Part shown: in pieces, positions 27,492 to 36,224 of the stretch
Position numbering within the stretch: the first letter of the stretch is position 1
How the letters are laid out: every line of letters begins with the position of its first letter
Source of the DNA: Ruficoccus sp. ZRK36
Lineage (GTDB): Bacteria > Verrucomicrobiota > Verrucomicrobiia > Opitutales > Cerasicoccaceae
Assembly (NCBI RefSeq): GCF_019603315.1
Contig: NZ_CP080649.1
Span: forward strand, 1,751,501 to 1,815,500
Direction: 5' to 3'
Length of the DNA stretch: 64,000 nucleotides
Translations under genes and position numbers: made by a program
Notes under the pieces: generated by a model
What the model was told of the DNA's origin: nothing
Database searches by the model: none
Seen by the model: the letters and a program-made list of their open reading frames with translations, nothing else

Positions 27492-28277
27492 TTAACTGGC
27501 CGGCGTCGGTACTGCGATGGAGGCTAGGTCGAGAACCGTATAGCTGATTTTGCCGGCGTTGAGGGCCTGCATATCGTCGAGCTGACCATGGGGGACGGGC
27601 TCGCGCTCGACCTTGTTGAAGTGGAAGTGGTTCTCCCCGGTACGCGCGAACAGGGAATGCATCGGCATGGGGGAGGGGATGGTACGGACGACCTCGGTGT
27701 CTGCGTAGGTGCGCTTGGGGAAGTTGATGTTGTGGACCGTCGGCGAGGTCGGACGCTGCCCGGTGACGGCCAGGGCCAGCTCCACGCCCTGCACGGCCGA
27801 GCATTTGACGGACTCAGCCATTTCGCCTTCGGCCTGACCGTTTTTCTGGCGGATAGCCTCAAAGTCCACCTGCGGGATTACGTGCGAGAACGCCACGGCG
27901 GGCAGCCCCCAGAACGCCCCCTCCATGGCGCCTGCAACGGTACCAGAGGACAGGATAAGCGGCAGGCAGGCGTTGTAGCCCAGGTTGATGCCGGAGCAGA
28001 CGACGTCGGGCTTACGGTCGCCCATGAGGTGCCCGAGCGCGATGTTGACGCAGTCGCTCGGCGTGCCGTCCAGCGCGTAAGCGGGGCAGTGCAGCCCGGC
28101 GACCTCGGCCATATCAATCTGGCGGCGGCGGCTCATGGCGCGGCCGATCCAGCTCTGTTCGCCCATAGGGGCGGCTACGAAAACATCAAATTTGTCGAGC
28201 ATCGCCTCGACCAGTACCCGCAGGAACCAGGAGTCGATGCCGTCGTCGTTTGTGATCAGTGCAAGCGGTTTGGACAT
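27492..28277 (-). CDS. surE: 5'/3'-nucleotidase SurE
   Basis: This 261-residue survival protein of the SurE family hydrolyses nucleoside monophosphates and short polyphosphates. The opening ALITNDDGIDS holds the metal-binding NDD. VAAPMGEQSWIG, YALDGTPSDCVNIAL and CSGINLGYNACLPLILSSGTVAGAMEG are the other conserved blocks. ATG 28277 (MSKPLAL) is the natural start; nine upstream codons also stay open. The CACAGAG-type repeat begins 24 bases before the start codon. Confidence 0.94.
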   Translation of the reverse strand: MSKPLALITNDDGIDSWFLRVLVEAMLDKFDVFVAAPMGEQSWIGRAMSRRRQIDMAEVAGLHCPAYALDGTPSDCVNIALGHLMGDRKPDVVCSGINLGYNACLPLILSSGTVAGAMEGAFWGLPAVAFSHVIPQVDFEAIRQKNGQAEGEMAESVKCSAVQGVELALAVTGQRPTSPTVHNINFPKRTYADTEVVRTIPSPMPMHSLFARTGENHFHFNKVEREPVPHGQLDDMQALNAGKISYTVLDLASIAVPTPAS

Positions 28278-28300
28278 GGAAATAGTAATAATAGAATAAG

Positions 28301-28325
28301 CCACAGAGTCACAGAGAGCGCAGAG
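28301..28325 (+). repeat. CACAGAG-type interspersed repeat, copy 1
   Basis: CCACAGAGTCACAGAGAGCG(CAGAG) just upstream of surE resembles ACCGCAGAGACGCAAAGACG(CAGAG) at 38132-38156, in the same orientation, and both follow an AT-rich ATAATA/ATAATT stretch. Confidence 0.6.
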
Positions 28326-28409
28326 TCTATTCTTCAGGAAGGCCTTGGCGTCCTGTGGTGGTAAAGGAAAAGGGTAGTCTCAACTTTTATTAAGAGTGTC
28401 GCAACCCAC

Positions 28410-28441
28410 AAAAAATCCCGGCTCCTTGCGGAACCGGGACT
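28410..28441 (-). terminator. terminator downstream of pnp
   Basis: On the minus strand GTCCCGGTTCC pairs with GGAGCCGGGAT across GCAA, followed by six T. It is about 100 bases after the pnp stop, beyond the palindrome array. Confidence 0.85.
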
Positions 28442-28488
28442 TGTTAAATGGATGTTGCCTGTGGGCTGGCAGTGTCCCATTCAGGATA

Positions 28489-28542
28489 GGCGCGTAGCGC
28501 CGTAAGGGCGGAGCCCTTCAATGCCACTAGGTGCAACCTAGT
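28489..28542. repeat. array of three perfect short palindromes at the 3' end of pnp
   Basis: Three perfect stems with three-base loops follow each other: GGCGC-GTA-GCGCC (28489-28501), AAGGGC-GGA-GCCCTT (28504-28518) and ACTAGGT-GCA-ACCTAGT (28526-28542). The last contains the pnp stop codon. A similar array is at 38254-38361. Confidence 0.85.
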
Positions 28543-30772
28543 CGCGGGGGCGGCGGTCGCCACGGCCACCACGCCCACGATCGCCACCACGGCCACGGCC
28601 GCCACGGTCACCACCGGAGCGTTCGGGCTTGGGCTTGGGCTCGTAGGGGATGCCCTGGGCTTCAGCGAGAGCGGCGCGGCGGCTCAGGCGAACCTTGCCG
28701 CGGTCGTCACGACCGATGCACTTGACGACGATCTCGTCGCCAACCTTGCAGACGTCCTCGACCTTTTCGACGCGGAAGTCGGCCAGCTCGGAAACGTGGA
28801 CGAGGCCTTCCTGGCCGGGCAGACATTCGACGAAGGCGCCAAACTCCTTGGTGGAGCGGACGATACCCTTGTAGGTCTTACCTTCTTCGATTTCAGCCGT
28901 GACCATTTCGACTTCCTTGACGGCGCGGGCCATGCTTTCGCCATCGGTGGCGAAGACGAAGACCTTACCGCTGTTGTCCTCGGCGATATCGAGCTGGGCA
29001 CCGGTGATTTCGGTGATGCGCTTGATGTTCTTACCGCCGGGGCCGATGAGCATGCCGATCTTTTCCGGGTCGATCTGGAGGGTTTCAATACGCGGGGCGT
29101 ATTCCTTCAGCTCGCTGTTCGGAGTGGCGATGGCTTCGGTGATGAAACCGAGGATCTGGTCGCGGGCAATCTTGTTGCGCTTGACGGCTTCCTTGGCGAT
29201 CTCGAAGGGCAGGCCCTGGATCTTCAGGTCGAGCTGGAAGCCCGTGATGCCTTCGGAGGTGCCGCAGATCTTGAAGTCCATGTCGCCGAAGTGGTCCTCG
29301 GCGCCGAGGATGTCCGTCAGGATGACGTGCTGGTTGATCGTGCCGCTTTCGTCAGTCTTGGTGACGAGGCCGCAGGAGATACCGGCAACCGGGGCGGTGA
29401 TCGGCACACCGGCGTCCATCAGGGCGAGGGTACCACCACAGACGGAGGCCATGGAGGTCGAGCCGTTGGACTCCATGATGTCGGAGACCACGCGGATGGC
29501 GTAGGGGAACTCGTCCTCAGCGGGGAGCACGGGCAGGAGCGAACGCTCAGCCAGGGCACCGTGGCCGATTTCACGACGGCCGGGGCCGGTGAAGCGGCCG
29601 CACTCGCCGACGGAGAAGGGCGGGAAGTTGTAGTGCAGGATGAACGACTTCGAGCGGGGACCGCCGGTGAGGCCGTCGAGATCCTGGGTGTCACGGCTGG
29701 TACCGAGCGTGATGTTAACGACGCTCTGGGTTTCACCGCGCTGGAAGAGGGCTGAACCGTGGACGCGCGGGAGCACGTCGGTTTCGCAGAGGATCGGACG
29801 CAGGTCTTCAGGACCGCGGCCGTCAACACGCTTGCCGGAGTCGAGGATGTTCTGGCGGTAGACTTCCTCCTGGAGGACTTCAAAGGCCATGGAGATCTGG
29901 TTCTCGTCGAACTCTTCTTCGCCGACCTTTTCCTTTACGAACTCGGAGCAGGCATCCTTGAGGGCATTAACAGCGGCCTCGCGGTCCTGCTTCTTGTCCT
30001 GGAAAACGGCTTCGGAGAGCTTACCAGCGGTCTGCTCGCGGCACATTTCGAGGATCTCGGGCTTGGCGTTGTGCAGCTCGAATTCCTTCTTGGTCTTGGC
30101 GACCTGGGCGGCGAGGTCCTTCTGGGCGGCGATGATGGGCTGAATGGCCTGATGGGCGAACTCCAGAGCGGCGACGAAGCGGTCGTCCTCCATCTGGTCG
30201 GCCGAGCCTTCGATCATCATCATTTCCTTTTCGTTACCGACGTAGATGAGGTCCAGGGTGGACTCGAACATCTGCTCGTTGGTCGGGTTGACGACGAACT
30301 CGCCGTCGATCTCGCCGAGGCGGACGCAGCCGATGGGGCCGTTCCACGGTACATCGGAGCACATCAGGGCGGCGGAGGCGCCGTTGACCATGAGGACGTC
30401 CGGCTCGTTAACGAGGTCGGTCGTCATCAGGATACCGATGACCTGTACTTCATTCAGGAAGCCCTTGGGGAAAAGCGGGCGCAGGGGGCGGTCGCAAAGG
30501 CGCGAGGTCAGGATTTCCTTTTCGGAGGGGCGTCCTTCACGCTTGAAGTACCCACCCGGGAAACGCCCGGCAGCGGAGAACTTTTCGCGGTAGTCGACCG
30601 TAAGGGGGAAGAAGTCCTGGCCGGGCCGCATCGTGGTGGCGGCGGTGGCACTGACGAAAACTTCCGTTTCCCCCAGGGAGATAGTGACGGCGCCGCTGGC
30701 CTGCTTGGCGATGGTGCCCGTCGAGATAGTGATTCCGAGGTCACCAGCGGTGACCGAGTATTTTTGCTTCAT
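28538..30772 (-). CDS. pnp: polyribonucleotide nucleotidyltransferase (PNPase)
   Basis: This 744-residue phosphorolytic 3'-5' exoribonuclease is a core of mRNA turnover. Two RNase PH domains are visible ([20 protein letters not shown] and [14 protein letters not shown] in the first; [11 protein letters not shown] and [15 protein letters not shown] in the second), followed by a KH domain with [20 protein letters not shown] and an S1 domain ([16 protein letters not shown]...GLVHVSEL). The C-terminal tail is [10 protein letters not shown]-rich, a common addition for RNA binding. ATG 30772 (MKQKYSV) is chosen; the open frame upstream is non-coding leader. It lies downstream of rpsO as in many bacteria. 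Confidence 0.97.
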   Translation of the reverse strand: MKQKYSVTAGDLGITISTGTIAKQASGAVTISLGETEVFVSATAATTMRPGQDFFPLTVDYREKFSAAGRFPGGYFKREGRPSEKEILTSRLCDRPLRPLFPKGFLNEVQVIGILMTTDLVNEPDVLMVNGASAALMCSDVPWNGPIGCVRLGEIDGEFVVNPTNEQMFESTLDLIYVGNEKEMMMIEGSADQMEDDRFVAALEFAHQAIQPIIAAQKDLAAQVAKTKKEFELHNAKPEILEMCREQTAGKLSEAVFQDKKQDREAAVNALKDACSEFVKEKVGEEEFDENQISMAFEVLQEEVYRQNILDSGKRVDGRGPEDLRPILCETDVLPRVHGSALFQRGETQSVVNITLGTSRDTQDLDGLTGGPRSKSFILHYNFPPFSVGECGRFTGPGRREIGHGALAERSLLPVLPAEDEFPYAIRVVSDIMESNGSTSMASVCGGTLALMDAGVPITAPVAGISCGLVTKTDESGTINQHVILTDILGAEDHFGDMDFKICGTSEGITGFQLDLKIQGLPFEIAKEAVKRNKIARDQILGFITEAIATPNSELKEYAPRIETLQIDPEKIGMLIGPGGKNIKRITEITGAQLDIAEDNSGKVFVFATDGESMARAVKEVEMVTAEIEEGKTYKGIVRSTKEFGAFVECLPGQEGLVHVSELADFRVEKVEDVCKVGDEIVVKCIGRDDRGKVRLSRRAALAEAQGIPYEPKPKPERSGGDRGGRGRGGDRGRGGRGDRRPRD

Positions 30773-30896
30773 TGGGATTCGTTTTGGATTACGGGATATG
30801 CCGGGGACGGATCGGACGTCGTAGCGCCGGCATGACGCTATTTGTTCGGAGTGCAGCACGGCTCATTGAGTCGCGGCGCCTCCCGAAAGTGGGTTA

Positions 30897-30930
30897 TAAA
30901 AAAGCCGCCCGAGTTAACCACTGGGCGGCC
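30897..30930 (-). terminator. terminator/attenuator between rpsO and pnp
   Basis: Read on the minus strand, GCCGCCC pairs with GGGCGGC over a 12-base loop and runs into six T. It lies right after the rpsO stop and before pnp, as in E. coli, so pnp may get read-through or have its own promoter. Confidence 0.85.
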
Positions 30931-30939
30931 TTTGCTGGA

Positions 30940-31206
30940 CTAGCGGCGCAGACCGAGGCGACCGATGATCTCGTTATACTTATCGAGCTGGGTACGCTTC
31001 AGGTAGTTCAGGAGTTTTCTGCGGCGCGAAGTCATCGCGATCAGCCCGCGGCGCGAGTGGAAGTCCTTCCGGTGCGTGCGCAGGTGGTTGGTGAGGTGGG
31101 TGACGCGGGCGGTCAGAAGCGCGATCTGCACTTCACATGAGCCGGTATCCTTGTCGTGTACCTTGTATTCTTCGATGACTTTGTTTTTGTCTACAGCTTC
31201 AGCCAT
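30940..31206 (-). CDS. rpsO: 30S ribosomal protein S15
   Basis: This 88-residue primary 16S rRNA-binding protein is full length: [39 protein letters not shown], and [25 protein letters not shown]. The start is the ATG at 31206 (MAEAVDK); upstream open codons belong to the leader. S15 usually controls its own mRNA through a leader structure, and the leader here contains a clear hairpin (31291-31308). Confidence 0.96.
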   Translation of the reverse strand: MAEAVDKNKVIEEYKVHDKDTGSCEVQIALLTARVTHLTNHLRTHRKDFHSRRGLIAMTSRRRKLLNYLKRTQLDKYNEIIGRLGLRR

Positions 31207-31290
31207 ATTGATGTTTTTCGATTGCACGGCTGCCAGGACCGCCTCGCAGGAGGGGCCGTATCCCCAGCCACTCGCCGGAGATACCGTTAA

Positions 31291-31308
31291 CAGCACCCGG
31301 AGGTGCTG
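31291..31308 (-). promoter_or_regulatory. hairpin in the rpsO leader
   Basis: CAGCAC pairs with GTGCTG around CTCCGG, 85-100 bases upstream of the rpsO start on the minus strand. It is a candidate part of an S15 autoregulatory leader; the specific S15-binding junction could not be identified. Confidence 0.35.
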
Positions 31309-31482
31309 GGCCGCGGAAGCGGACGAACGAGCCGTCGGCTTCTAACGCAAAGGCAAGGAGCATGTGGTTTTAGCGGAGACTTTCAAGGACAATCTTACCC
31401 ACCTTTATACCGCCTTTTGGGGCCGTCTACGCCCGTGATAATATTTTATCATTTAGGCTCAGGCCCGCTGGGGGGTAGCAAA

Positions 31483-31510
31483 GCGGGCCGTCTGCGTGCC
31501 GACGACCCGC
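31483..31510. repeat. TGCGTGCC-loop hairpin, copy 1
   Basis: GCGGGCCGTC, loop TGCGTGCC, GACGACCCGC; nine of ten base pairs form. It matches the copy at 31738 with the same loop. Confidence 0.75.
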
Positions 31511-31605
31511 CCGCTAGCCGTGATGCCATGAAAGTGCTATCACGGGATAGCTTGTCTTAAGATGCTTTCAGGGGTTTAGATATTCCAAGAAATCTAATCC
31601 TGGTT

Positions 31606-31646
31606 CTGCGGCCCACCTCGTCACTCTTATTGAAGGTGGGCCGCAG
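31606..31646. repeat. 13-bp perfect inverted repeat
   Basis: CTGCGGCCCACCT at 31606-31618 pairs exactly with AGGTGGGCCGCAG at 31634-31646, with a 15-base loop. Confidence 0.8.
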
Positions 31647-31736
31647 AGGGGAGTGCAACTCATCTAACTGTGTTGCTTTGGGGTATGTCTCTCTCTCGCT
31701 TACAGGGGTAGTCAGAGTCGTCTTCGGTAGCGCGGG

Positions 31737-31766
31737 AGCGGGCCGCCTGCGTGCCGGCGGCCCGCT
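31737..31766. repeat. TGCGTGCC-loop hairpin, copy 2
   Basis: AGCGGGCCGCC, loop TGCGTGCC, GGCGGCCCGCT; all 11 pairs form. The loop is identical to copy 1, and the stem differs at a few positions. Confidence 0.8.
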
Positions 31767-32095
31767 TGCCAGCGTGGGTCAGCCTGGGAGCTGAAACCGC
31801 ACTGGCGAGATTCCCTAGAACCTAGACGGTATGCGGGATGTCATTCTGGATCTTTGGGGTTCGGGGTAGGGGTTGAAGAGCCTTTTAGGAGGGGGAGTCT
31901 TAATTGGCTCTATGCCTGATTATATCGGTATGATTAGACACTCTTTAAGAGTGATTTAGGAAAAATTATCACATGCAAATAGATTGCAGTTTAAGCCCCC
32001 TGCGGAGCCTGAGATACCCCCGTCCAGTCGGGGGACTTTTCACAGAGCATTTGCCGTCGTATGATAGGCCTTCGAAGGGCCCTAAGTGCCTGCGA

Positions 32096-32527
32096 TCAAC
32101 CGTTGAGAATCGCGATCTCGTTAATCGTGTGGCAGCCGGGCAGACGGTGGATCTGGCGCAGGATACGGTGCTGGTTGAACTGCAGCTCCTGGCGAATGAC
32201 GGGGCTCCCGGCGAGGATGATCAGCTTGCGGCCATTGGCGATGCGCTGCGGACGGCAACGGTGTGCGGTGCGTTCGCCCACGATCTCCTTCCAGTGCTGC
32301 ATGATCACGTCCTCGATGTTGTCCTGGCCGATCTGGTGACGCTCCAGCAGGACCTCGACCAGATTGTCGAGCGAGGTGGTTCTGCGCATCTTGGCCCGCG
32401 AGCGGCTGCCGGGAATCCCGCGCAGGCTGGCGATCAGATCTTCAATGTCGGGCCGGAAATGCACAGCCCCTACGCAAGCGCATTTCGGCTCACTCTGCAA
32501 GACTTGCCGCCAGTTCCGGTAAACCAT
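32096..32527 (-). CDS. DUF721 / DciA-like protein
   Basis: This 143-residue protein has the DUF721 core: W(K)EIVGERTAHRCRPQRIANGRKLIIL, SPVIRQELQF and ILRQIHRLPG. In many bacteria this domain occurs in DciA, the ancestral loader or operator of the replicative helicase DnaB; family members are also described as possible RNA-binding proteins. Start ATG 32527 (MVYRNWRQVL) overlaps the 3' end of the upstream HAD gene by 38 bases; the longer frame up to 32629 is antisense-like and doubtful. The two genes are likely co-transcribed. Confidence 0.8.
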   Translation of the reverse strand: MVYRNWRQVLQSEPKCACVGAVHFRPDIEDLIASLRGIPGSRSRAKMRRTTSLDNLVEVLLERHQIGQDNIEDVIMQHWKEIVGERTAHRCRPQRIANGRKLIILAGSPVIRQELQFNQHRILRQIHRLPGCHTINEIAILNG

Positions 32528-33200
32528 CCATACGCGGAACGCCGGGAGTGGGCTCGCCCCGCTCGTTGACGAAGGCTGACTTCTTCCCCACCTGCACCAC
32601 GCGCCATCCGGCGTTGAGCGCCCCGGCAATGTCCTCGTGCGGGGTGTCTCCGATATGCAGCAAATGCTCCGGGGCTACCCCGAGTGCCTGCTCGGCGGCG
32701 GCAAACATCTCACGGCGTGGCTTCCCTGCTCCGACGACGCTGGAGAGGATGACGGCGTCAAAGTACACGTCCAGCTCCAGGGCCTTCAGTAGTCCCAGCA
32801 GGCGCTCGTCATTGTTCGAGAGGATGCCCAGCCGGTAACCACGCTCGCGCAGCAGACCCAGAATCTCGTGCACACCGGGAAGCATCCGCCAGCTGGTGGG
32901 CCGCGCGTAGCCGAGCCATAGTTCCTCGAAAAGCTCGGGGAGCGTTTCCGGCGGGCACAGGCCCTCGAAGGTTAGCTCGACGATCTGACTCCAGCCCTCA
33001 CGGTTGAGGATACCTCCGCGCGGCCCGGCATTGACCTGCTTAAAGGCCCGTACGAAGCGCCGCTGAAGCTCGGTGGAGTCCGCATGGTGCCCAAACAGTG
33101 CCAGAGCGGCTGCATAGGTCTCGCCCACGGAGGGGTGGGGGTCCAGCAGAGTACCCGCCACGTCGAAGGTGATGGCGCGGATGTTTTCAAAAATACTCAT
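32490..33200 (-). CDS. HAD family hydrolase
   Basis: This is a 236-residue haloacid-dehalogenase-like phosphatase. Motif I is ITFDVAGTLLD (nucleophile Asp; DVAGT instead of the common DxDGT, so the second Asp is replaced by Ala). Motif II is GILSNND, motif III has the Lys in GAGKPRREMF, and motif IV is LLHIGDTPHEDIAGALNAG. The cap is of the helical C1 type. The substrate is unknown. The replaced acid/base residue may lower phosphatase activity or point to a dehalogenase-like or REG-2-like subgroup, which often lacks it. Confidence 0.88.
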   Translation of the reverse strand: MSIFENIRAITFDVAGTLLDPHPSVGETYAAALALFGHHADSTELQRRFVRAFKQVNAGPRGGILNREGWSQIVELTFEGLCPPETLPELFEELWLGYARPTSWRMLPGVHEILGLLRERGYRLGILSNNDERLLGLLKALELDVYFDAVILSSVVGAGKPRREMFAAAEQALGVAPEHLLHIGDTPHEDIAGALNAGWRVVQVGKKSAFVNERGEPTPGVPRMDGLPELAASLAE

Positions 33201-33260
33201 CGTAAAAAGAATACTTGGAGGTCCATTGGTGCCGCAGGGGGCAGCTTCAAAGACGCTCCT

Positions 33261-34427
33261 TTAATACCCAACCGACTGAATGACCTCGCGGAAGTTCTCC
33301 ACGCTGACCATCCGGGCGTAGGCGTGGAGCTGTGGGGTGAAGGTGTCGCGCCACTGCGGGTAGGTGCCGAATATCTCGGTCAGGACGCGGAGCAGATCAG
33401 TCTCGTTCTGGTCCTTGAAGGTGAAGCCGAGCTGATGGTTCTCCACGGTCTTACCGATCAGGTGATGGTCGCTGGCCAGTACGGGGCGCTCGGCCAGAGC
33501 GGACTGGGAGAGCAGGTTGGCCACGCCGTAGTGCCCGAGGTAGGGGATGGTGACGAGGTCCGAGGCGCGCAGGCAGTCGGCCTCTTCCTGGCTGGAAATG
33601 TAGTAGTTGAGCACCTTGCCCTTGCCGGATTTTTCCAGCCGTTCCAGGGCGGGGAGCCACTCGGCATCGGCGGGTTGGCGTCCGGCCACCACGAGGCGGT
33701 AGTCCGTCGCAGGCGGGAGTTTTTCCAGTGCCTTGAGTAAAAGGTGCAGTCCCTTACGGCGGGCGCCGAGCCCGTAGTGCAGGAGTACGGGGACGTCGGC
33801 GGGCAGACCGAGACGCTCGCGGGCTTCCTCGCGCGGGGCGGTAAACTCCCCCTCGGCTGGGCACGGACAGTAGTGGAACTTCGTGCGAAACTTCTCCAGG
33901 GTGGGGCGACCGATGAGGGTGTCATCGAGCAGGAAGACGTGCTTGAAGAGTCCGGCCTTATCGAGGCGGGAGAAGCCGATCTTTTTGCTCAGGTTGCGCG
34001 GAGACAGGCCCGGCTCCAGGAAGCGCGGGCGGTGGTAGATGCCGGAGAGGCCGCAGCGGATGGCCTTGAGCGGGTTGGACCCGAGAGCGGCAGTGCGCAG
34101 GAGCTTCGAGCCAAACTCATCGAGGCTGTTAACGAAAACCGCGTCGGGCTGTACTTGCTCATAGGCGTGAAGCAGGGCGGGGATGGCCGCGCCGCCGTGG
34201 AGCTCGCCGTCCTCGCCATAGAGGCTGATGAAGCGGCTGCGCTCGGCGATGTGCGGGTGCTTCTCGGTAAGGATTTTCAGGGCCTTGTTCTCGCGCAGGT
34301 CGGCGGCCACGGTGACCGTGTAGCCCTTGTCGGCGAGAGCCTCGACGATGAGGCCGGTCCAGAGCATGTGGTGCCCTTCCGTGCGGGGCTCGAAGAAGAG
34401 AATGTGGGTGCCGTTGGGCTCACTCAT
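33261..34427 (-). CDS. glycosyltransferase, GT4-like (GT-B fold)
   Basis: This protein has 388 residues. The N-terminal half starts THILFFEPRTEGHHMLWTGLIVEALADKG. The C-terminal half has LLHYGLGARRKGLHLLLKALEKL, LVVAGRQPAD, a DLVTIPYLGHYGVANLLSQSALAERPV stretch in place of the family EX7E motif, and a typical nucleotide-sugar region. Its stop lies 60 bases before the HAD gene. Its start (ATG 34427) overlaps the end of the next glycosyltransferase by eight bases, so both belong to one minus-strand operon starting at 36224. Confidence 0.85.
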   Translation of the reverse strand: MSEPNGTHILFFEPRTEGHHMLWTGLIVEALADKGYTVTVAADLRENKALKILTEKHPHIAERSRFISLYGEDGELHGGAAIPALLHAYEQVQPDAVFVNSLDEFGSKLLRTAALGSNPLKAIRCGLSGIYHRPRFLEPGLSPRNLSKKIGFSRLDKAGLFKHVFLLDDTLIGRPTLEKFRTKFHYCPCPAEGEFTAPREEARERLGLPADVPVLLHYGLGARRKGLHLLLKALEKLPPATDYRLVVAGRQPADAEWLPALERLEKSGKGKVLNYYISSQEEADCLRASDLVTIPYLGHYGVANLLSQSALAERPVLASDHHLIGKTVENHQLGFTFKDQNETDLLRVLTEIFGTYPQWRDTFTPQLHAYARMVSVENFREVIQSVGY

Positions 34428-35217
34428 GGGGAGGTTCCTGCGCGCGGACAAACTTGGCCTCGTAGATCTTACTGTAGCGGTAGAACGTGGCAAAGGCCTG
34501 GAAGAACGCGATGTAAAAGCCCGGGAACCCGTCGAGGAACCCGCGCCGGATGAAGTAGGCGCGGAAAAAGCGCCAGAAAGAGCGGAAGATCACCGGGAAG
34601 GTGTGCCAGTGCTTGGTTTTGGCCGCCTTGCGTTCGGCGAAGATGTCCCCGAAGTAGGCGATCTTGCTGGCCTGGTGGTTGAGGTCACGGAAGCTGAAGT
34701 GGAGCAGGTCACCGTCGAGTTTACGGGCTTGCCCGTCGAGCTCGATTTTGTCGTGCTCACGGCTGCCGGTCCAGCGGCCCTTGCCGTTGCGGAACAGGCG
34801 CAGGCTGTGGTCCGGGTACCAGTCCCCGTGGGTGATCCAGCGCCCGAGGAACCAGACCTTGCGGGGAAAATACGCTCCATTAAACGCCGGATCATCGGCC
34901 TCGACAAAGGCGCGGATGGAGGCGGCGAGCTTTTCGGAAACGACTTCGTCCGAGTCGATACACAGGACCCAGGGCAGGGTGGCCTTGGAGAGAGCGATGG
35001 CCTTCTGGTCACGGTGACCGTGCCAGGGCTCTTCGTAGAGGGTGGCGCCGTACTCGTCGCGGGCGATGGCCTCGGTGCCGTCGGTGCAGTCGTTGTGGAC
35101 GAGCACGATCTCGCTGGCCAGGTCCTTGACGCTGTCCAGACAGCGCCGGATGCGGTCGGCCTCGTTACTGGCGATCACGCACACGCTGAGCGGAAGTTTT
35201 TGCGGGGCAGTCGTCAT
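34420..35217 (-). CDS. GT2 glycosyltransferase of the LPS-core WaaE/KdtX type
   Basis: This 265-residue protein has a GT-A fold. LSVCVIASNEADRIRRCLDSVKDLASEIVLV, then WHGHRDQKAIALSKATLPWVLCID with SDE (DxD-like metal site), WYPDHSLRLFRNGKG and LHFSFRDLNHQ are the hallmarks of the LPS inner-core beta-1,4-glucosyltransferase group. Start ATG 35217 overlaps the upstream GT9 stop by four bases. It probably transfers a hexose to the heptose/KDO core in the cytoplasm; the exact sugar is unknown. Confidence 0.88.
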   Translation of the reverse strand: MTTAPQKLPLSVCVIASNEADRIRRCLDSVKDLASEIVLVHNDCTDGTEAIARDEYGATLYEEPWHGHRDQKAIALSKATLPWVLCIDSDEVVSEKLAASIRAFVEADDPAFNGAYFPRKVWFLGRWITHGDWYPDHSLRLFRNGKGRWTGSREHDKIELDGQARKLDGDLLHFSFRDLNHQASKIAYFGDIFAERKAAKTKHWHTFPVIFRSFWRFFRAYFIRRGFLDGFPGFYIAFFQAFATFYRYSKIYEAKFVRAQEPPHE

Positions 35218-36224
35218 CGGGCAAGCATCTCCAGGGCGGTTTCGCAGGCTTGGGCGACGGAAATGCCGTCCAGGCAGCGCTGGGGCTGGGCGCAGGTGTG
35301 CAGGTGTCCGGAGCAGGGGCAGAGACCGCCCTGCAGGTGGCGGTTGGCGGGTCCGAGCGGAGCCCAGCGACTGGCCGCGCTCGGGCCGAAAAGCCCCAGC
35401 GTGGGCACACCCAGTCCGGCGGCAATGTGTAGCGGGGCGGTGTCGGGCGAGATAAAGAGCCGGGCTCGGGCCACGGTGGCGATAAAGAGATCGAGCGTGG
35501 CGAAGCGGGGCAGGATGTTCGCCTGAGGATCGGCCTGGCGCAGCTCGTCGAGCAGGGCCTGCTCGCGTTCGCTCGGCCCGGCGGTGAAGGCCACCGGATG
35601 CCCGGCGGCGGAAAGTTGCTGGCCGAGCTCGGCCCAGCGGGTGGCGGGCCATTCCTTTTTCGGCTGACTGGTCGAGAGGTGGCACAGGACGGTTCCCGCG
35701 GGCAGGAGTTGCTCGGCTTCAGGGGAGGGGGCCGGGGCTGCCAGATGCGGGACGCATTCCTCGGCCAAGAAGGGTACGTCCCAGCCGCTGAGGACATGAG
35801 CATCGCGCACGACCTCGTGGCGGGTCAGATCGAGCTCCTCGACCGTGGTGCTGTAGCACCACTTGCGGCCCGCAAAGCCCTTCGGCGCGAAAACCCCGAG
35901 GCGCTCCTTTGCGCCGATCAGGCGGCTGACGATAGCCCCGCGGTCGTTACCCACGAAGTCCACCGAGCGGTCAAACTTCTCCGCGCGTAGCTGGCGGATC
36001 TGGGGCCAGCAGGCGCTGAGGCGCACTTTTCCCCGGGTGCGCGGAAAGCTCCAGACCCGGTCAATCCAGTCCAGCCCTTGCAGAAAGGGGGCGGCCTCGG
36101 CGGCGACCAGCACATGCAGCTCGGCCTCGGGCCATTGACGCCGGAGCATGCGCAGTGACGGAAGCATGATAATTACGTCACCAAGATACTTGAACTTAAT
36201 GGCGAGAATCTTCAGCTTCTTCAC
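35214..36224 (-). CDS. GT9 heptosyltransferase-like glycosyltransferase
   Basis: This 336-residue protein has the ADP-heptose:LPS heptosyltransferase pattern: KILAIKFKYLGDVIIMLPSLRMLRRQWP at the start, CHLSTSQPKKEWPATRWAELG in the middle, and ARLFISPDTAPLHIAAGLGVPTLGLFGPS near the end. The tail has a cysteine cluster (CPCSGHLHTCAQPQRC) also seen in other GT9 members. It is the first gene of the minus-strand operon to 33261, and it starts back to back with another GT9 gene on the plus strand. Confidence 0.9.
   Translation of the reverse strand: MKKLKILAIKFKYLGDVIIMLPSLRMLRRQWPEAELHVLVAAEAAPFLQGLDWIDRVWSFPRTRGKVRLSACWPQIRQLRAEKFDRSVDFVGNDRGAIVSRLIGAKERLGVFAPKGFAGRKWCYSTTVEELDLTRHEVVRDAHVLSGWDVPFLAEECVPHLAAPAPSPEAEQLLPAGTVLCHLSTSQPKKEWPATRWAELGQQLSAAGHPVAFTAGPSEREQALLDELRQADPQANILPRFATLDLFIATVARARLFISPDTAPLHIAAGLGVPTLGLFGPSAASRWAPLGPANRHLQGGLCPCSGHLHTCAQPQRCLDGISVAQACETALEMLAR

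Larger units (their letters stand above)
31309..32095. other. about 790 bp without genes, rich in inverted repeats
   Basis: Short open frames here have no protein-like composition. The stretch holds two related GC hairpins with a TGCGTGCC loop (31483-31510 and 31737-31766), a 13-bp perfect inverted repeat (31606-31646), and a CCCCC/GGGGG hairpin near 32018-32037, just after the end of the convergent minus-strand gene. The region 31840-31990 is comparatively AT-rich. Confidence 0.7.

Noticed and set aside
31303-31560. 85-codon open frame in the gap after rpsO
   Set aside because: Its composition follows the hairpin repeat (GGS/RADDP-like text) and no motif or start context supports it.
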